Assembly (NCBI GenBank): GCA_023419315.1
Contig: JAEZYE010000064.1
Coordinates: forward strand, 1-32,045
Direction: 5' to 3'
Length of the DNA stretch: 32,045 nt
Source: Pseudomonadota bacterium
GTDB lineage: Bacteria > Pseudomonadota > Gammaproteobacteria > Xanthomonadales > Xanthomonadaceae
Below are positions 1-7,641 of this stretch, in pieces (the stretch's first letter is position 1; every line of letters starts with the position of its first letter). The position numbers and the translations under genes are program-made. The notes under the pieces were generated by a model that did not search any database, was not told where the DNA came from, and was given only the letters and a program-made list of their open reading frames with translations.

Positions 1-8
1 ACTGCCGG

Positions 9-2876
9 TCAGAAGCGCTGGAAGTACTTCAGGTAGAAGAAGCGGCTGGTGTCGAATCCACCGTAGTACGGATAGTCGCTGTGCCGGGCATCGGAGTTCG
101 AGAACAGCAACGGGCCCTGGTGATTGAACATGTTGTTCAACCCGAGCGACACAGTGGCGCCCCACGGCAGATTCACTCGACCCTGGATGTCGTGGAAAGT
201 ATTGGCGCCCACCTTGCGAATCGGATCCGCTTCGCCGTTCGCATAGTGATCCGGCTCGGAGCAGGGACGGTTCGGTACGCAGGATTCCTTCATGCCCGAG
301 TAGTAGCGCGCGGTATACGAAATGCCGAAATCACCCAGCGTCCAGTCCAGGCCAAGATTCGAACGGATGCGGAAGATGCCCGGCTCGCCGACGCGCCCGA
401 TCATGATGTCGCCGCCGTCCTTGTTCTGTCCCAGTTCGTCGTACTGGCTGAGATAGGACGTCTGCCAGTCGATCGCGAACTGGCCGAAAGACAGCTCGGG
501 CAAGCGGTACTTCACGCCCAGATCGTAGCCCTCGGTTTCCATTTCGCCCAGGTTGATCAGCCCGTACGTCATGCCGCTGATGTGGCCGTCCGTCGCACGC
601 TGCACGGTCGCGCAGCGCGATGCATTGCCCAGGACTTAGCAGTCACGAAGGATGCGATCCACGCTGTCGGAAATGATCATGTTCTTGAGCGTGTAGCGGT
701 ACCAGTCAAGCGAGATGTCCAGCCCTTGCACCCAGCGCGGGCTCCACACCAGTCCGGCGGTCTTGCTGCGCGAGGTTTCGGGCTGCAGCGCGGCATTGGG
801 AATGCTCAGGAACTGGTCCGGCGTCTGGCAGGGGTACGAGGTGCAAGGCACCAGACCCTGGCCCAACTGCTCGTAACCCACGGGAACGCCCGCTGCGCTG
901 CAGGCCGGGTTGCCATTGACGCTGTTGGGAGCCTCGACGCCGCACGGATCAACGTAGCGCTCGAAGCTCGTGCTGAAGCCGCCGTAGAGGTTGTCGATGC
1001 TGGGCGCACGGAAACCCTCCGCCAGCGTGGCGCGGACGAGCACATCTTCCACCGGCCGCCAGGTCAGGCCGAACTTGCTGTTCGTGGTGTCGCCGAAGTT
1101 GCTGTAGTCCGAATAGCGGCTGGCGAGGTTGAATGCCAGTTCCTGCGCTCCCGGCATGCCGGACAGCACTGGAATGTCGAGTTCCAGATAGGCTTCATCG
1201 AGCGAGTAGGTAGCGTCGGTGGTCGAGCCGCCCAGCCCGGTGCTCTGGCCCGATTGCGAGAACGCATCGGGAGTGAACCGGCCTTGCTCCTTGCGGTGCT
1301 CGACACCGAACGCCAGGCCGAGATCACCGGCGGGCAGTGTGGCGATGCCGCCGGCCACGTTGGCGGTGAAGCTGGTGGTGCGGGTCAGGCCCGTGTCCGT
1401 GTAGGTGGGGAACAGGAAGGATTGCAGTCCGGCATCGGCCAGCGAGCCGGCGCCTTCAGTGCCGTAGGGCAGAAGCGGATTCCAGGGCCGGCATGCGGTG
1501 AGGGGAACCGGACTTGCCGAAGTGCCGCATTGCGCCACGCCATCCGCGTTGATGAAGGACGGGCCGAGCGCCTGTCGCGTGGCGATCAGGCTGGCATCTC
1601 CGTGGCCGGTCTTGGTGGACTGGTTGCGGTTGAACAGCGCGCCGACGTCCCAGTTCCATGCGCGGCTCGCGATTTCGAACCCGCCTTCCAGGCCGAGCGC
1701 CAGTCGGAAGGTTTCCAGTTCGCTGCGCGTCGTGCGGGGGACTTCCCACAGGCGACGACGGAACGTGAGATCGCTTCCGGGCATCGGATTGAATGCGCTG
1801 TCGGCGGAGATCGGTGTCTCGAATGCCACGGACTGATAGGGATATCCGGCAATCTGCTGGTCGGTGGTGCGGTGGTTGTACAACGCATCCAGCTTGAACG
1901 TGACGTTGTCGGTGACGTCGTAGTAAGCGCTTCCGAACAACGAACGGCGTTCGATCGCCGTCTGCAGCAGCATCTGGAGGTTGGAGTTGGCTTTGTCTGC
2001 CGGCATATGCGGTCGATAGTCGGCGCGGTTGGCCGGATTTCCGCCATCGCTCAAGGTCCACCACAAAGCATCATCTTTCGTAGGTCCGCAAGGGTCGCAG
2101 AACGAGCCATTCTGGCTCACATCGCTCCAGCCGGAGCCCGGGTAGTCCGGACCCGCATCTCCCCACTTGCTGAACCAGCGATCCGCCGCGTAGACCGGAT
2201 CCTGCTTGTAGTGTTCGACGGTCAGCACAGTGCCGCTGCGTTCGCCTTCGCTACCCAGTGTGAGCGAGTACGTCTGGGTATCGCCATCGCCCTGGGAATT
2301 CTGGCCCCAGTAGACATTGCCTTCGAGTCCGGTGAATTGCTTGCGCGTGATCACGTTGACGACGCCCGCAATCGCATCGGAACCATAGATGGCCGACGCG
2401 CCATCCTTCAGCACGTCAATCCGCTCGATCGCGGACATCGGAATCTGGCTGAGATCCTGATAGCCGCCCGTGGTGGCGCCGATGCGCTTGCCGTTGATCA
2501 GCACCAGCGTGCGCGTGGCGCCGAGATTGCGGATGTCGACGTAGTAGCCGCCGACGTTCTCGCCGGACGCCAGCGCTTCCGAGCGCGCGATGGCCGGTGA
2601 ACCCACCGACGTCAGGTTCTGCAGGATATCGGCGACCGAGGTGAATCCCTGGCGCGCGATTTCCTCGCGACCCAGTGTGATGACCGGCTGCCGTGTCTCT
2701 ATTTCCGCACCGCGGATACGCGAACCCGTGATCTCCATGCGGTCCATCGTCTGCACGTCCGCGTCACCGGACTGCGTGCCGTCCTGCGCGCTCGCATGAA
2801 GCGGCCCCAGGACCATCAGCACCGCGGCCTGCAGTGCACCCAAGCGCAGCGAGGTGCGCGCCTTGTTTCTGTTCAT
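9..2876 (-). pseudogene. TonB-dependent receptor interrupted by an in-frame TAA stop
   Basis: This encodes an outer-membrane TonB-dependent receptor that would take up an unknown ligand using energy from TonB-ExbBD. The start is the ATG at 2876, with GGAG eight bases upstream. A signal peptide ending ASAQ is followed by MEITGSRI, then the plug domain (QGFTSVADILQNL, LINGKRIG, ERIDVLKDGASAIYGSDAIAGVVN), then the barrel. The frame reaches TAA at 638-636 after 746 codons (...DRILRDC). The same frame then continues without another stop for about 208 codons to TGA at 11-9, ending in a barrel-like YFQRF. The full product would be about 955 residues, a normal size for this class. The lost part holds the last barrel strands, so the truncated protein is unlikely to insert correctly. 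The original codon was probably a sense codon one base away, such as TAC or TAT (inference). A sequencing error or readthrough cannot be excluded from the sequence alone. Confidence 0.88.
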
Positions 2877-3028
2877 TGCAACATCTCCGGTAAGCAATCG
2901 ATCGCGGCAAAAAAAACGCCCTCGCGACCTTAGCTTCCGGTCCCGCTTTTTCTTTTGCTTAAAACGGGATTTGGATGTGCATGGATTGCGCATTTGCTGC
3001 GCGGCTCATTCTGTGCGCGCAAAAGCAC

Positions 3029-3055
3029 AAAAGGCGCGAACATCTCGCGCCTTTT
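3029..3055. terminator. Hairpin terminator in the left repeat
   Basis: The arms AAAAGGCGCGA (3029-3039) and TCGCGCCTTTT (3045-3055) form a strong stem with T-runs readable on both strands. It is the duplicate of the terminator that ends gst at 7495-7520. Here it lies upstream of the TonB receptor and may shield that gene from transcription arising in the insert. Confidence 0.75.
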
Positions 3056-3088
3056 GTGTGTGCAACCGGGTGAGTCAAGGAAGCGGAA

Positions 3089-3175
3089 TCAATGCAGCCC
3101 TTCCGCATCCAGTGCGGCGCGCACGCCGGGATCGGATTCCATGCGCTGGCGGAATGCGGCCAGGTGATCGAGGCC
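3089..3175 (-). pseudogene. Remnant of the glutathione S-transferase 3' end
   Basis: Read on the minus strand, this gives the last 27 codons and TGA stop of the gst gene at 7555-8166 (ending RAALDAEGLH). The DNA is identical but for one base over 84 bp. It has no start and no upstream coding part, so it cannot make a protein. It is best explained as a copy of the gst tail left when the neighbouring block was inserted or duplicated. Confidence 0.88.
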
Positions 3176-3262
3176 TTGCGCCCAGTGGGGAGGGGGCGCG
3201 AATTTCGAACTGATGAGATTGTTCTTATGGACGATGCTGTGAGCGGTTGATTGGATTCTTGC

Positions 3263-3278
3263 GACTGATGAATCAGTC
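3263..3278. promoter_or_regulatory. Operator-like palindrome upstream of the bacteriocin genes
   Basis: Two perfect 7-bp arms, GACTGAT (3263-3269) and ATCAGTC (3272-3278), are separated by two bases. The site lies about 37 bases before the first peptide start, in an AT-rich leader where a promoter must lie. The symmetry suits binding of a dimeric repressor or activator. No matching regulator gene is seen in the insert. I could not assign -35/-10 boxes with confidence. Confidence 0.45.
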
Positions 3279-3314
3279 TTCGGAACAACTATCCTCGAGA
3301 ATCCAAAGGAAAAA

Positions 3315-3461
3315 ATGATGATGCGCGAGATAAGTGATGAAGAGATCGATGCAGTTGATGGAGGAATAGTCCAGGCGCTTATGGTGGCTGTTGCAGTGTA
3401 TGCGGCGGCAGATGCCTTGAATGACTTCCGGAAAGGCTTCAGGGATGGGCTGAGCGCATGA
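3315..3461 (+). CDS. Double-glycine leader peptide, putative bacteriocin peptide 1
   Basis: This is a 48-residue peptide. The leader MMMREISDEEIDAVDGG has the acidic and hydrophobic pattern and Gly-Gly end that C39 peptidases recognise. Cleavage after GG would release a 31-residue core beginning IVQALMVAVAVYAAADAL and ending GFRDGLSA. The core has a hydrophobic, alanine-rich helix, AxxxA spacings and one GxxxG (GFRDG). AAGGA lies upstream, and three tandem ATG codons (3315, 3318, 3321) leave the exact start open; 3318 or 3321 gives the better spacing. The next peptide's ribosome-binding site lies just past this stop. The C39 exporter downstream and the partner peptide suggest a class IIb-like microcin. 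The family assignment is by motif only. Confidence 0.8.
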   Translation: MMMREISDEEIDAVDGGIVQALMVAVAVYAAADALNDFRKGFRDGLSA

Positions 3462-3475
3462 AAGAGGAGCGTTCA

Positions 3476-3628
3476 ATGTGCGAATTGAATGAGGCCGAGA
3501 TCGAACTGGTTGACGGCGGTTCGCTTGCTTACGACATCGGTAAAAGTATAGGTATGACGGTAGGGGGTGCTATCAGAGGCGCGATGGAATACGTATACAA
3601 CCAGCCGTTCCGCGACAGATACAGCTAA
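3476..3628 (+). CDS. Double-glycine leader peptide, putative bacteriocin peptide 2
   Basis: This is a 50-residue peptide. The leader MCELNEAEIELVDGG is followed by a 35-residue core starting SLAYDIGKSIGMTVGG and ending YNQPFRDRYS. The core carries three GxxxG motifs (GKSIG, GMTVG, GAIRG), the known helix-packing hallmark of two-peptide bacteriocins. The start at 3476 is supported by GAGGAG six bases upstream. An in-frame ATG at 3458 overlaps the previous stop as ATGA and would add six residues. The gene follows peptide 1 by 14 bases and ends just before a strong terminator, so the two peptides form a bicistron. AT-rich codons (ATA, AGA, AGT) differ from the flanking chromosome. Activity and target are unknown. 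Confidence 0.82.
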   Translation: MCELNEAEIELVDGGSLAYDIGKSIGMTVGGAIRGAMEYVYNQPFRDRYS

Positions 3629-3645
3629 TTCAAAACATGTCTGAA

Positions 3646-3680
3646 GCCGCATCCCGTCAGGCGGGATGCGGCTTTCTTTT
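3646..3680 (+). terminator. Intrinsic terminator after the peptide genes
   Basis: The arms GCCGCATCCCG (3646-3656) and CGGGATGCGGC (3662-3672) enclose a five-base loop and precede TTTCTTTT. It lies 17 bases after the second peptide stop and before the membrane and export genes. Partial readthrough here would make peptide mRNA more abundant than exporter mRNA. Confidence 0.88.
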
Positions 3681-3727
3681 GTCCTGACGATGAGCGGCGA
3701 ATACGCGGCTCCAGGAGTGCGCACAAC

Positions 3728-4000
3728 ATGAAGTTGAGTCGACGCAGCAGAGTTTTTGATGCGCTATTTGTGGTGGTTGGAATCTACTGCATAAGCGATT
3801 TTGCATACATGAGGTTCGCCTATGGTGAATGGAGATTTCAAGGTCTTATGTTGGGCGGCGGATTGCTTGTGTACTGCTTGCGCGCAGGCGAAGGGTCGAA
3901 TGGAAGGCGTGACGGCTCTGAGCATGGGGGGGAGGGCAGCTTTCAGGCTCATGTTCTTGCCATTGGTCAAAAGCTCTATCTTTCAGGGAGCTCCAGGTGA
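3728..4000 (+). CDS. Small two-helix membrane protein, candidate immunity protein
   Basis: This 90-residue protein is not recognised as a member of any family. A basic N-terminus (MKLSRRSR) precedes a hydrophobic segment at about residues 10-29 and a glycine-rich hydrophobic segment at about 38-52. The rest is polar and rich in Gly and Ser. AGGAG lies ten bases before the ATG. Bacteriocin immunity proteins are often small membrane proteins encoded between peptide and exporter genes, which is the only basis for the role suggested here. The polar tail looks poor for a folded domain, so a frameshifted or decayed C-terminus is possible. The stop lies next to the TTG start proposed for the exporter, which suggests co-translation. 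Confidence 0.5.
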   Translation: MKLSRRSRVFDALFVVVGIYCISDFAYMRFAYGEWRFQGLMLGGGLLVYCLRAGEGSNGRRDGSEHGGEGSFQAHVLAIGQKLYLSGSSR

Positions 4001-4004
4001 TTGA

Positions 4005-4928
4005 TTGAAGTTTCTAGTCTCTGCATTTGCTGCATCGTCTCCACGCTCGCGGAATCTAGTCATGGAAGTCATTCTTCAATCCGAATCGTCCGAGTGTGGT
4101 CTGGCCTGCTTGGCCATGGTGGCATCGCATCACGGCAATCCGGTGGGGGTTCGTGATCTGCGTCGCCGATTTCCGCTTTCTTTGAAAGGCGCGCCACTCA
4201 AGCGTTTGATTGCAATCGCTGGAGAGCTTGATCTTCAGTGCCGTCCGCTGCGGCTCGATCTGGACAATCTATCCAGACTGGCCAAGCCTTGTCTGCTGCA
4301 TTGGGATCTGAATCACTATGTCGTGCTCGTAAAGATTCGCGGCGATCGAGTCACGATCCACGATCCGGCCATCGGTCGACGTGTCCTTCCCTTGGCTGAG
4401 ATCTCCAAGCACTTCACTGGCGTGGCGCTTGAACTGGAGCCTACGGCTGCGTTCAAGCGGCAGCCGAGACGTCCTGCAATATCTATCCGCCAGCTTACGG
4501 GTCCCGTGAGAGGGCTGGGCCGTACGTTGCTCTTGCTTCTGACCCTGTCATTTGCGCTGCAGGTGTTCGTGTTGTTGGCGCCGTTCTTCATGCAATGGGT
4601 CGTCGATCAAGTGCTCGTAGCGGCCGATCGAGATCTGCTTGGTGTACTGGGGATTGGCTTTGGTCTTGCGTTGCTGTTGCAGGTATCTATAGGTGTATTG
4701 CGCAGCTGGATCGTGATTCATCTGTCCGCGCGTCTCGGAATGCAGTGGATGCGCAATGTGTTCGTACATCTGATGCGACTTCCACTGGACTTTTTTGAGA
4801 AGCGCCATCTGGGCGACATGACCTCCCGAATGGGTTCGGTGCAGGAGATACAGAGGACGCTCACCACAAGCTTCGTCGAAGTGCTCATTGATGGCGGTAG
4901 TCACGTTCAGCATGATGCTGCTTTATAG
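4005..4928 (+). CDS. C39-peptidase ABC exporter, N-terminal fragment (frameshifted)
   Basis: This is the first part of a peptidase-containing ABC transporter (CvaB/LagD type) that cuts double-glycine leaders and exports the core peptide. With the TTG start at 4005, the C39 catalytic residues are Cys31 in QSESSECGLACLAM, His104 in DLNHYVV and Asp120 in IHDPAIG, with Gln25 for the oxyanion hole. An ATG at 4062 still keeps these motifs and may be the true start. Two membrane helices follow at about 173-197 and 211-235. After residue 297 (VEVLIDG) the frame is lost and ends ten residues later. The continuation lies in another frame from 4888. Inserting a second copy of the 8-base unit TTGATGGC at 4888 would restore one 728-residue frame, a usual length for this family. 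The peptidase domain itself looks intact. Confidence 0.82.
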   Translation: MKFLVSAFAASSPRSRNLVMEVILQSESSECGLACLAMVASHHGNPVGVRDLRRRFPLSLKGAPLKRLIAIAGELDLQCRPLRLDLDNLSRLAKPCLLHWDLNHYVVLVKIRGDRVTIHDPAIGRRVLPLAEISKHFTGVALELEPTAAFKRQPRRPAISIRQLTGPVRGLGRTLLLLLTLSFALQVFVLLAPFFMQWVVDQVLVAADRDLLGVLGIGFGLALLLQVSIGVLRSWIVIHLSARLGMQWMRNVFVHLMRLPLDFFEKRHLGDMTSRMGSVQEIQRTLTTSFVEVLIDGGSHVQHDAAL

Positions 4929-6183
4929 CTGGAAGCTGGCGCTGGCGACATTGTTGGCAGTAGGCCTATATCTTGGTCTGCGGTGGTTGGCGTATGGTGC
5001 AGTAAGAGGCGGGACCGAACAGCAATTGGTCTCTGCAGCCAGGCAGCAAAGCCACCTGCTGGAGTCAATCCGTGGCATCCAGTCGGTCAAAATTGCAAAC
5101 TGCGAGCCGTTGCGTCAGGCGACTTATGCCAACTTGATGCATGACACAGTGAACTGTGAAGTGAAGTTGGCTCGCCTTGGTATCGCATTCAGCTCGTCGA
5201 GCCAGCTGATTTTCGGGGTCGAGAGAATAGCTGTTATCTGGATAGGAGCAGTGTTGGCTCTCCAGAACGTGTTTTCAGTAGGGATGCTGGTCGCGTACCT
5301 GGCTTACAAAGATCAGTTTGCTCAGCGGGTAGCTGGATTGATCGACAAGTGGGTCGAGTTCCGCATGCTCCGCCTGCACGGGGAACGTTTGGCGGATATC
5401 GCCTTGGCCACGCCAGAGCTCGATAGTTGTCAGTCTGGGGATTTCCATGTCCCTGATATGGCTCGTCTGGAGGTGGCCCATTTGAGTTTTCGCTACGCAG
5501 ATGGCGAGCCATGGATATTGAAAGATTGCTGCTTCACGGTAGAAGACGGAGAGTCAGTCGCAATTGTCGGTGCATCCGGCGCCGGGAAGACCACTTTGGT
5601 CAAGCTGCTGCTCGGGCTACTGTGCGCCAGTAGCGGATCCATAATTATTGACGGAAGGGATGTGCGACGAATTGGGGCCAGACACTATAGAAGTTGGTTT
5701 GGTGCGGTTATGCAAGACGACCAACTTTTTGCGGGGAGCGTCGCAGACAACATTGCGTTTGGTGAGGATGGCTACGATCTGCAGCGTGTGAAGGACGCTG
5801 CCCGGCTTGCTGCAGTCCACGAGGATATTGCGGCGATGCCCATGGGCTACCACAGCCTGATTGGTGATATGGGGACGGTTTTATCCGGAGGGCAGAAGCA
5901 GCGCGTGATTCTGGCTCGAGCACTTTATCGAAATCCACGTTTCTTGCTTCTGGATGAGGCGACCAGTCACTTGGATGTGACACGCGAGCGCTTGGTCAGT
6001 GCAGCCGTGCAAGCGCTGAAGTTGACTCGAATCATCATCGCCCATCGGCCCGAAACAATCGCCAGTGCTGATAGGGTATTGGTGTTGCAGGACGGTCGGA
6101 TTGCGGAGGAGTTTCGTCCTCGAGCGCAGTCAATGTTGATGGAGAGGGAACTGGGACATGAGCGGGGAACTGTTTCGCCGTGA
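4888..6183 (+). CDS. C39-peptidase ABC exporter, C-terminal fragment (rest of membrane domain and ATPase)
   Basis: This is the second part of the split exporter. It begins inside the third membrane helix (MAVVTFSMMLLYSW), carries the remaining helices to about residue 145, then the nucleotide-binding domain: Walker A GASGAGKTT (228-236), Q-loop in VMQDDQ, signature LSGGQKQR (332-339), Walker B FLLLDEA and the switch histidine in IIAHRP. All ATPase motifs are intact. TTG at 4888 and ATG at 4891 could start a separate polypeptide overlapping the N-terminal frame by about 40 bases, but no good ribosome-binding site is visible. Whether the two halves assemble is unknown. It overlaps the start of the fusion-protein gene by 26 bases, so they share an mRNA. 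A programmed frameshift is less likely because a simple repeat contraction explains the break. Confidence 0.85.
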   Translation: MMAVVTFSMMLLYSWKLALATLLAVGLYLGLRWLAYGAVRGGTEQQLVSAARQQSHLLESIRGIQSVKIANCEPLRQATYANLMHDTVNCEVKLARLGIAFSSSSQLIFGVERIAVIWIGAVLALQNVFSVGMLVAYLAYKDQFAQRVAGLIDKWVEFRMLRLHGERLADIALATPELDSCQSGDFHVPDMARLEVAHLSFRYADGEPWILKDCCFTVEDGESVAIVGASGAGKTTLVKLLLGLLCASSGSIIIDGRDVRRIGARHYRSWFGAVMQDDQLFAGSVADNIAFGEDGYDLQRVKDAARLAAVHEDIAAMPMGYHSLIGDMGTVLSGGQKQRVILARALYRNPRFLLLDEATSHLDVTRERLVSAAVQALKLTRIIIAHRPETIASADRVLVLQDGRIAEEFRPRAQSMLMERELGHERGTVSP

Positions 6184-7432
6184 GGTGCTGGATGCGAGGC
6201 GCCAAAGCCATCTGGGCACCATTTCGCTGTCCCAGCCGATAGGGTTGTGGATGCTTGTCGCTGTTGCTGCTTTGCTAGCTTCGGCTATCGTTGGGTTTCT
6301 CTTCCTCGGCGAATACACGCGACGTTCGCGCGTGACTGGGCAGCTGGTGCCTAGCCTGGGGCTTTCGACGTTAGTTGCGCCTGCTTCTGGCGTGGTCGGC
6401 AGACTGTCGCCGGAGGAGGGCGGCTACGTTGCTGCTGGAAACGCACTGGTGAGGATTGATGCGCCGCGTGTAATGAAATCTGGGGATGATGCGCTTCTGC
6501 TGATCCACGCGGAACTGAAAGCGCGCGAGGCGAGTGTGCTGCAGTTGGGCAAATCGAAAGATGCGCAAATTGAGGCGCAGATCGCCGGGACGTCGCGCCA
6601 GTTGTCGATCGCGCGAGGGGAACTACGGCAGCTTGAGGATGCCGTAGTCACTCGCAACGAACAGATTCGTCTTGGGCGTAACACGCTGGATAGGTATCGG
6701 CGCATCGCCGACCATGAATTCGTCAGTCAAGCGCAGGTCGATCAACAAGAGCAGGTGTTGCTGGAAACGGTCCATGAAGGACAGGTGCTTGAGCGACAGG
6801 TGACTATGATTCGCCGCAATATCGCTCAGATGGAGCAGTCGCTCCGGGAACTGCCGGCGCAGCGGGAGGCACAGCGTGCCGCAATTCAACTTGATCAGGC
6901 GCTGCTTCGCCAGGAACGAGTGCAACAGGAAGCCACTGGAGGAATGATGGTGAAAGCACCAGTCGCCGGACTGGTGGCCAGCCGTTTGGTCGAGGTGGGG
7001 CAGGCAGTGCAGACAGGACAACCGCTGCTCAGTCTGCTGCCACAAGGCTCCGAACTCCAGGCGCAGTTGCTGGTTCCTAGTCGTGCCATTGGATTCATCG
7101 AGCCAGGCGACAAGGTGCTGTTGCGCTATCAGGCCTATCCGTATCAGAAGTTCGGCCAATCAAAGGGACGTGTCCTTCGTATATCGCGGAGTGCGATCAA
7201 TCCGCTCGAATCAACGGCTTTCAGCGGCAACGCATCGGGTAGCGAGCCTCTTTATCGCGTGCAGATTGCGCTTGAAAGTCAACATATCCTCGCATATGGA
7301 AAAGCGGAGTCGCTGCTTCCCGGCATGGCACTGGAAGCGGAGATTCTGGGCGAACGCCGCAAGCTCTACGAATGGCTGCTGGAGCCACTGTACTCGCTGC
7401 ATGGCAGAGTTGGCTCGAGTGACCATGATTGA
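6158..7432 (+). CDS. HlyD/CvaA-family membrane fusion protein
   Basis: This 424-residue periplasmic adaptor would link the inner-membrane C39 exporter to a TolC-like outer-membrane channel for bacteriocin secretion. A short cytoplasmic segment is followed by one membrane helix (about 29-50, ending FLFLGEYTRR). Next come a lipoyl-like half (LVAPASGVVGRLSPEEGGYVAAG), a long alpha-hairpin region rich in Gln, Glu, Arg and Leu (about 105-255), and the returning lipoyl half with beta-barrel (VKAPVAGLVASRLVEVGQAV). The C-terminal region contains YPYQKFGQSKGRV, typical of CvaA-like adaptors. It is complete and starts inside the end of the exporter gene. No outer-membrane partner is encoded in the insert, so a chromosomal TolC is presumably used. 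It could serve other exporters if this one is inactive. Confidence 0.88.
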   Translation: MSGELFRREVLDARRQSHLGTISLSQPIGLWMLVAVAALLASAIVGFLFLGEYTRRSRVTGQLVPSLGLSTLVAPASGVVGRLSPEEGGYVAAGNALVRIDAPRVMKSGDDALLLIHAELKAREASVLQLGKSKDAQIEAQIAGTSRQLSIARGELRQLEDAVVTRNEQIRLGRNTLDRYRRIADHEFVSQAQVDQQEQVLLETVHEGQVLERQVTMIRRNIAQMEQSLRELPAQREAQRAAIQLDQALLRQERVQQEATGGMMVKAPVAGLVASRLVEVGQAVQTGQPLLSLLPQGSELQAQLLVPSRAIGFIEPGDKVLLRYQAYPYQKFGQSKGRVLRISRSAINPLESTAFSGNASGSEPLYRVQIALESQHILAYGKAESLLPGMALEAEILGERRKLYEWLLEPLYSLHGRVGSSDHD

Positions 7433-7482
7433 AGCCGTGCGCTGACCACAGGCGCTCCGGCTGTACTGCAGGCAGGTGAATC

Positions 7483-7641
7483 CGCAAAAGCACAAAAGGC
7501 GCGATCAATCTCGCGCCTTTCGTGTGCTCCACATGATGAATCAAGGACGCGGAATCAATGCAACCCTTCCGCATCCAGTGCGGCGCGCACGCCGGGATCG
7601 GATTCCATGCGCTGGCGGAATGCGGCCAGGTGATCGAGACC
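7483..7641. repeat. Right direct repeat: gst 3' end plus terminator
   Basis: This is the intact counterpart of 3018-3175, in direct orientation. It includes the gst terminator and the last 27 codons and stop of gst. Recombination between the copies would remove about 4.47 kb, including all bacteriocin/export genes, and leave a complete gst with terminator next to the TonB receptor gene. Confidence 0.9.
7495..7520. terminator. Terminator between the fusion protein gene and gst
   Basis: The arms AAAGGCGCGA (7495-7504) and TCGCGCCTTT (7511-7520) form the stem, and a T-run follows on the minus strand (CCTTTTGTGCTTTT). It serves gst on the minus strand and can also end the export operon arriving from the left. 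Confidence 0.78.

Larger units (their letters stand above)
3018..3175. repeat. Left direct repeat: gst 3' end plus terminator
   Basis: This stretch matches 7483-7641 in the same orientation. The 84 bases over the gst coding end (3089-3172) differ from 7555-7638 at one base only. The terminator and spacer part (3018-3088) is clearly related but more divergent, with a one-base length difference in the hairpin loop. The two copies bracket the bacteriocin/export gene block. The match stops at about 3175, where the left copy turns into unrelated sequence. Confidence 0.9.

Noticed and set aside
81..2600. A long open frame on the plus strand opposite the TonB receptor gene
   Set aside because: It is antisense to a clear receptor. 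Its product is rich in Arg, Ala, Val, Gly and Glu without any recognisable domain, as expected for shadow frames in high-GC DNA.
3822..4004. An alternative frame overlapping the candidate immunity gene
   Set aside because: It lacks a good ribosome-binding site and has no membrane-protein pattern as clear as the frame from 3728. It remains possible that a frameshift joins the two.
4888..4928. Programmed ribosomal frameshifting in the exporter gene
   Set aside because: No slippery heptamer or downstream stem was seen, and a missing copy of an 8-bp repeat explains the break fully.
3018..7641. A transposon or insertion sequence
   Set aside because: No transposase or integrase is present, and the flanking repeats are direct copies of a gene tail rather than terminal inverted repeats.
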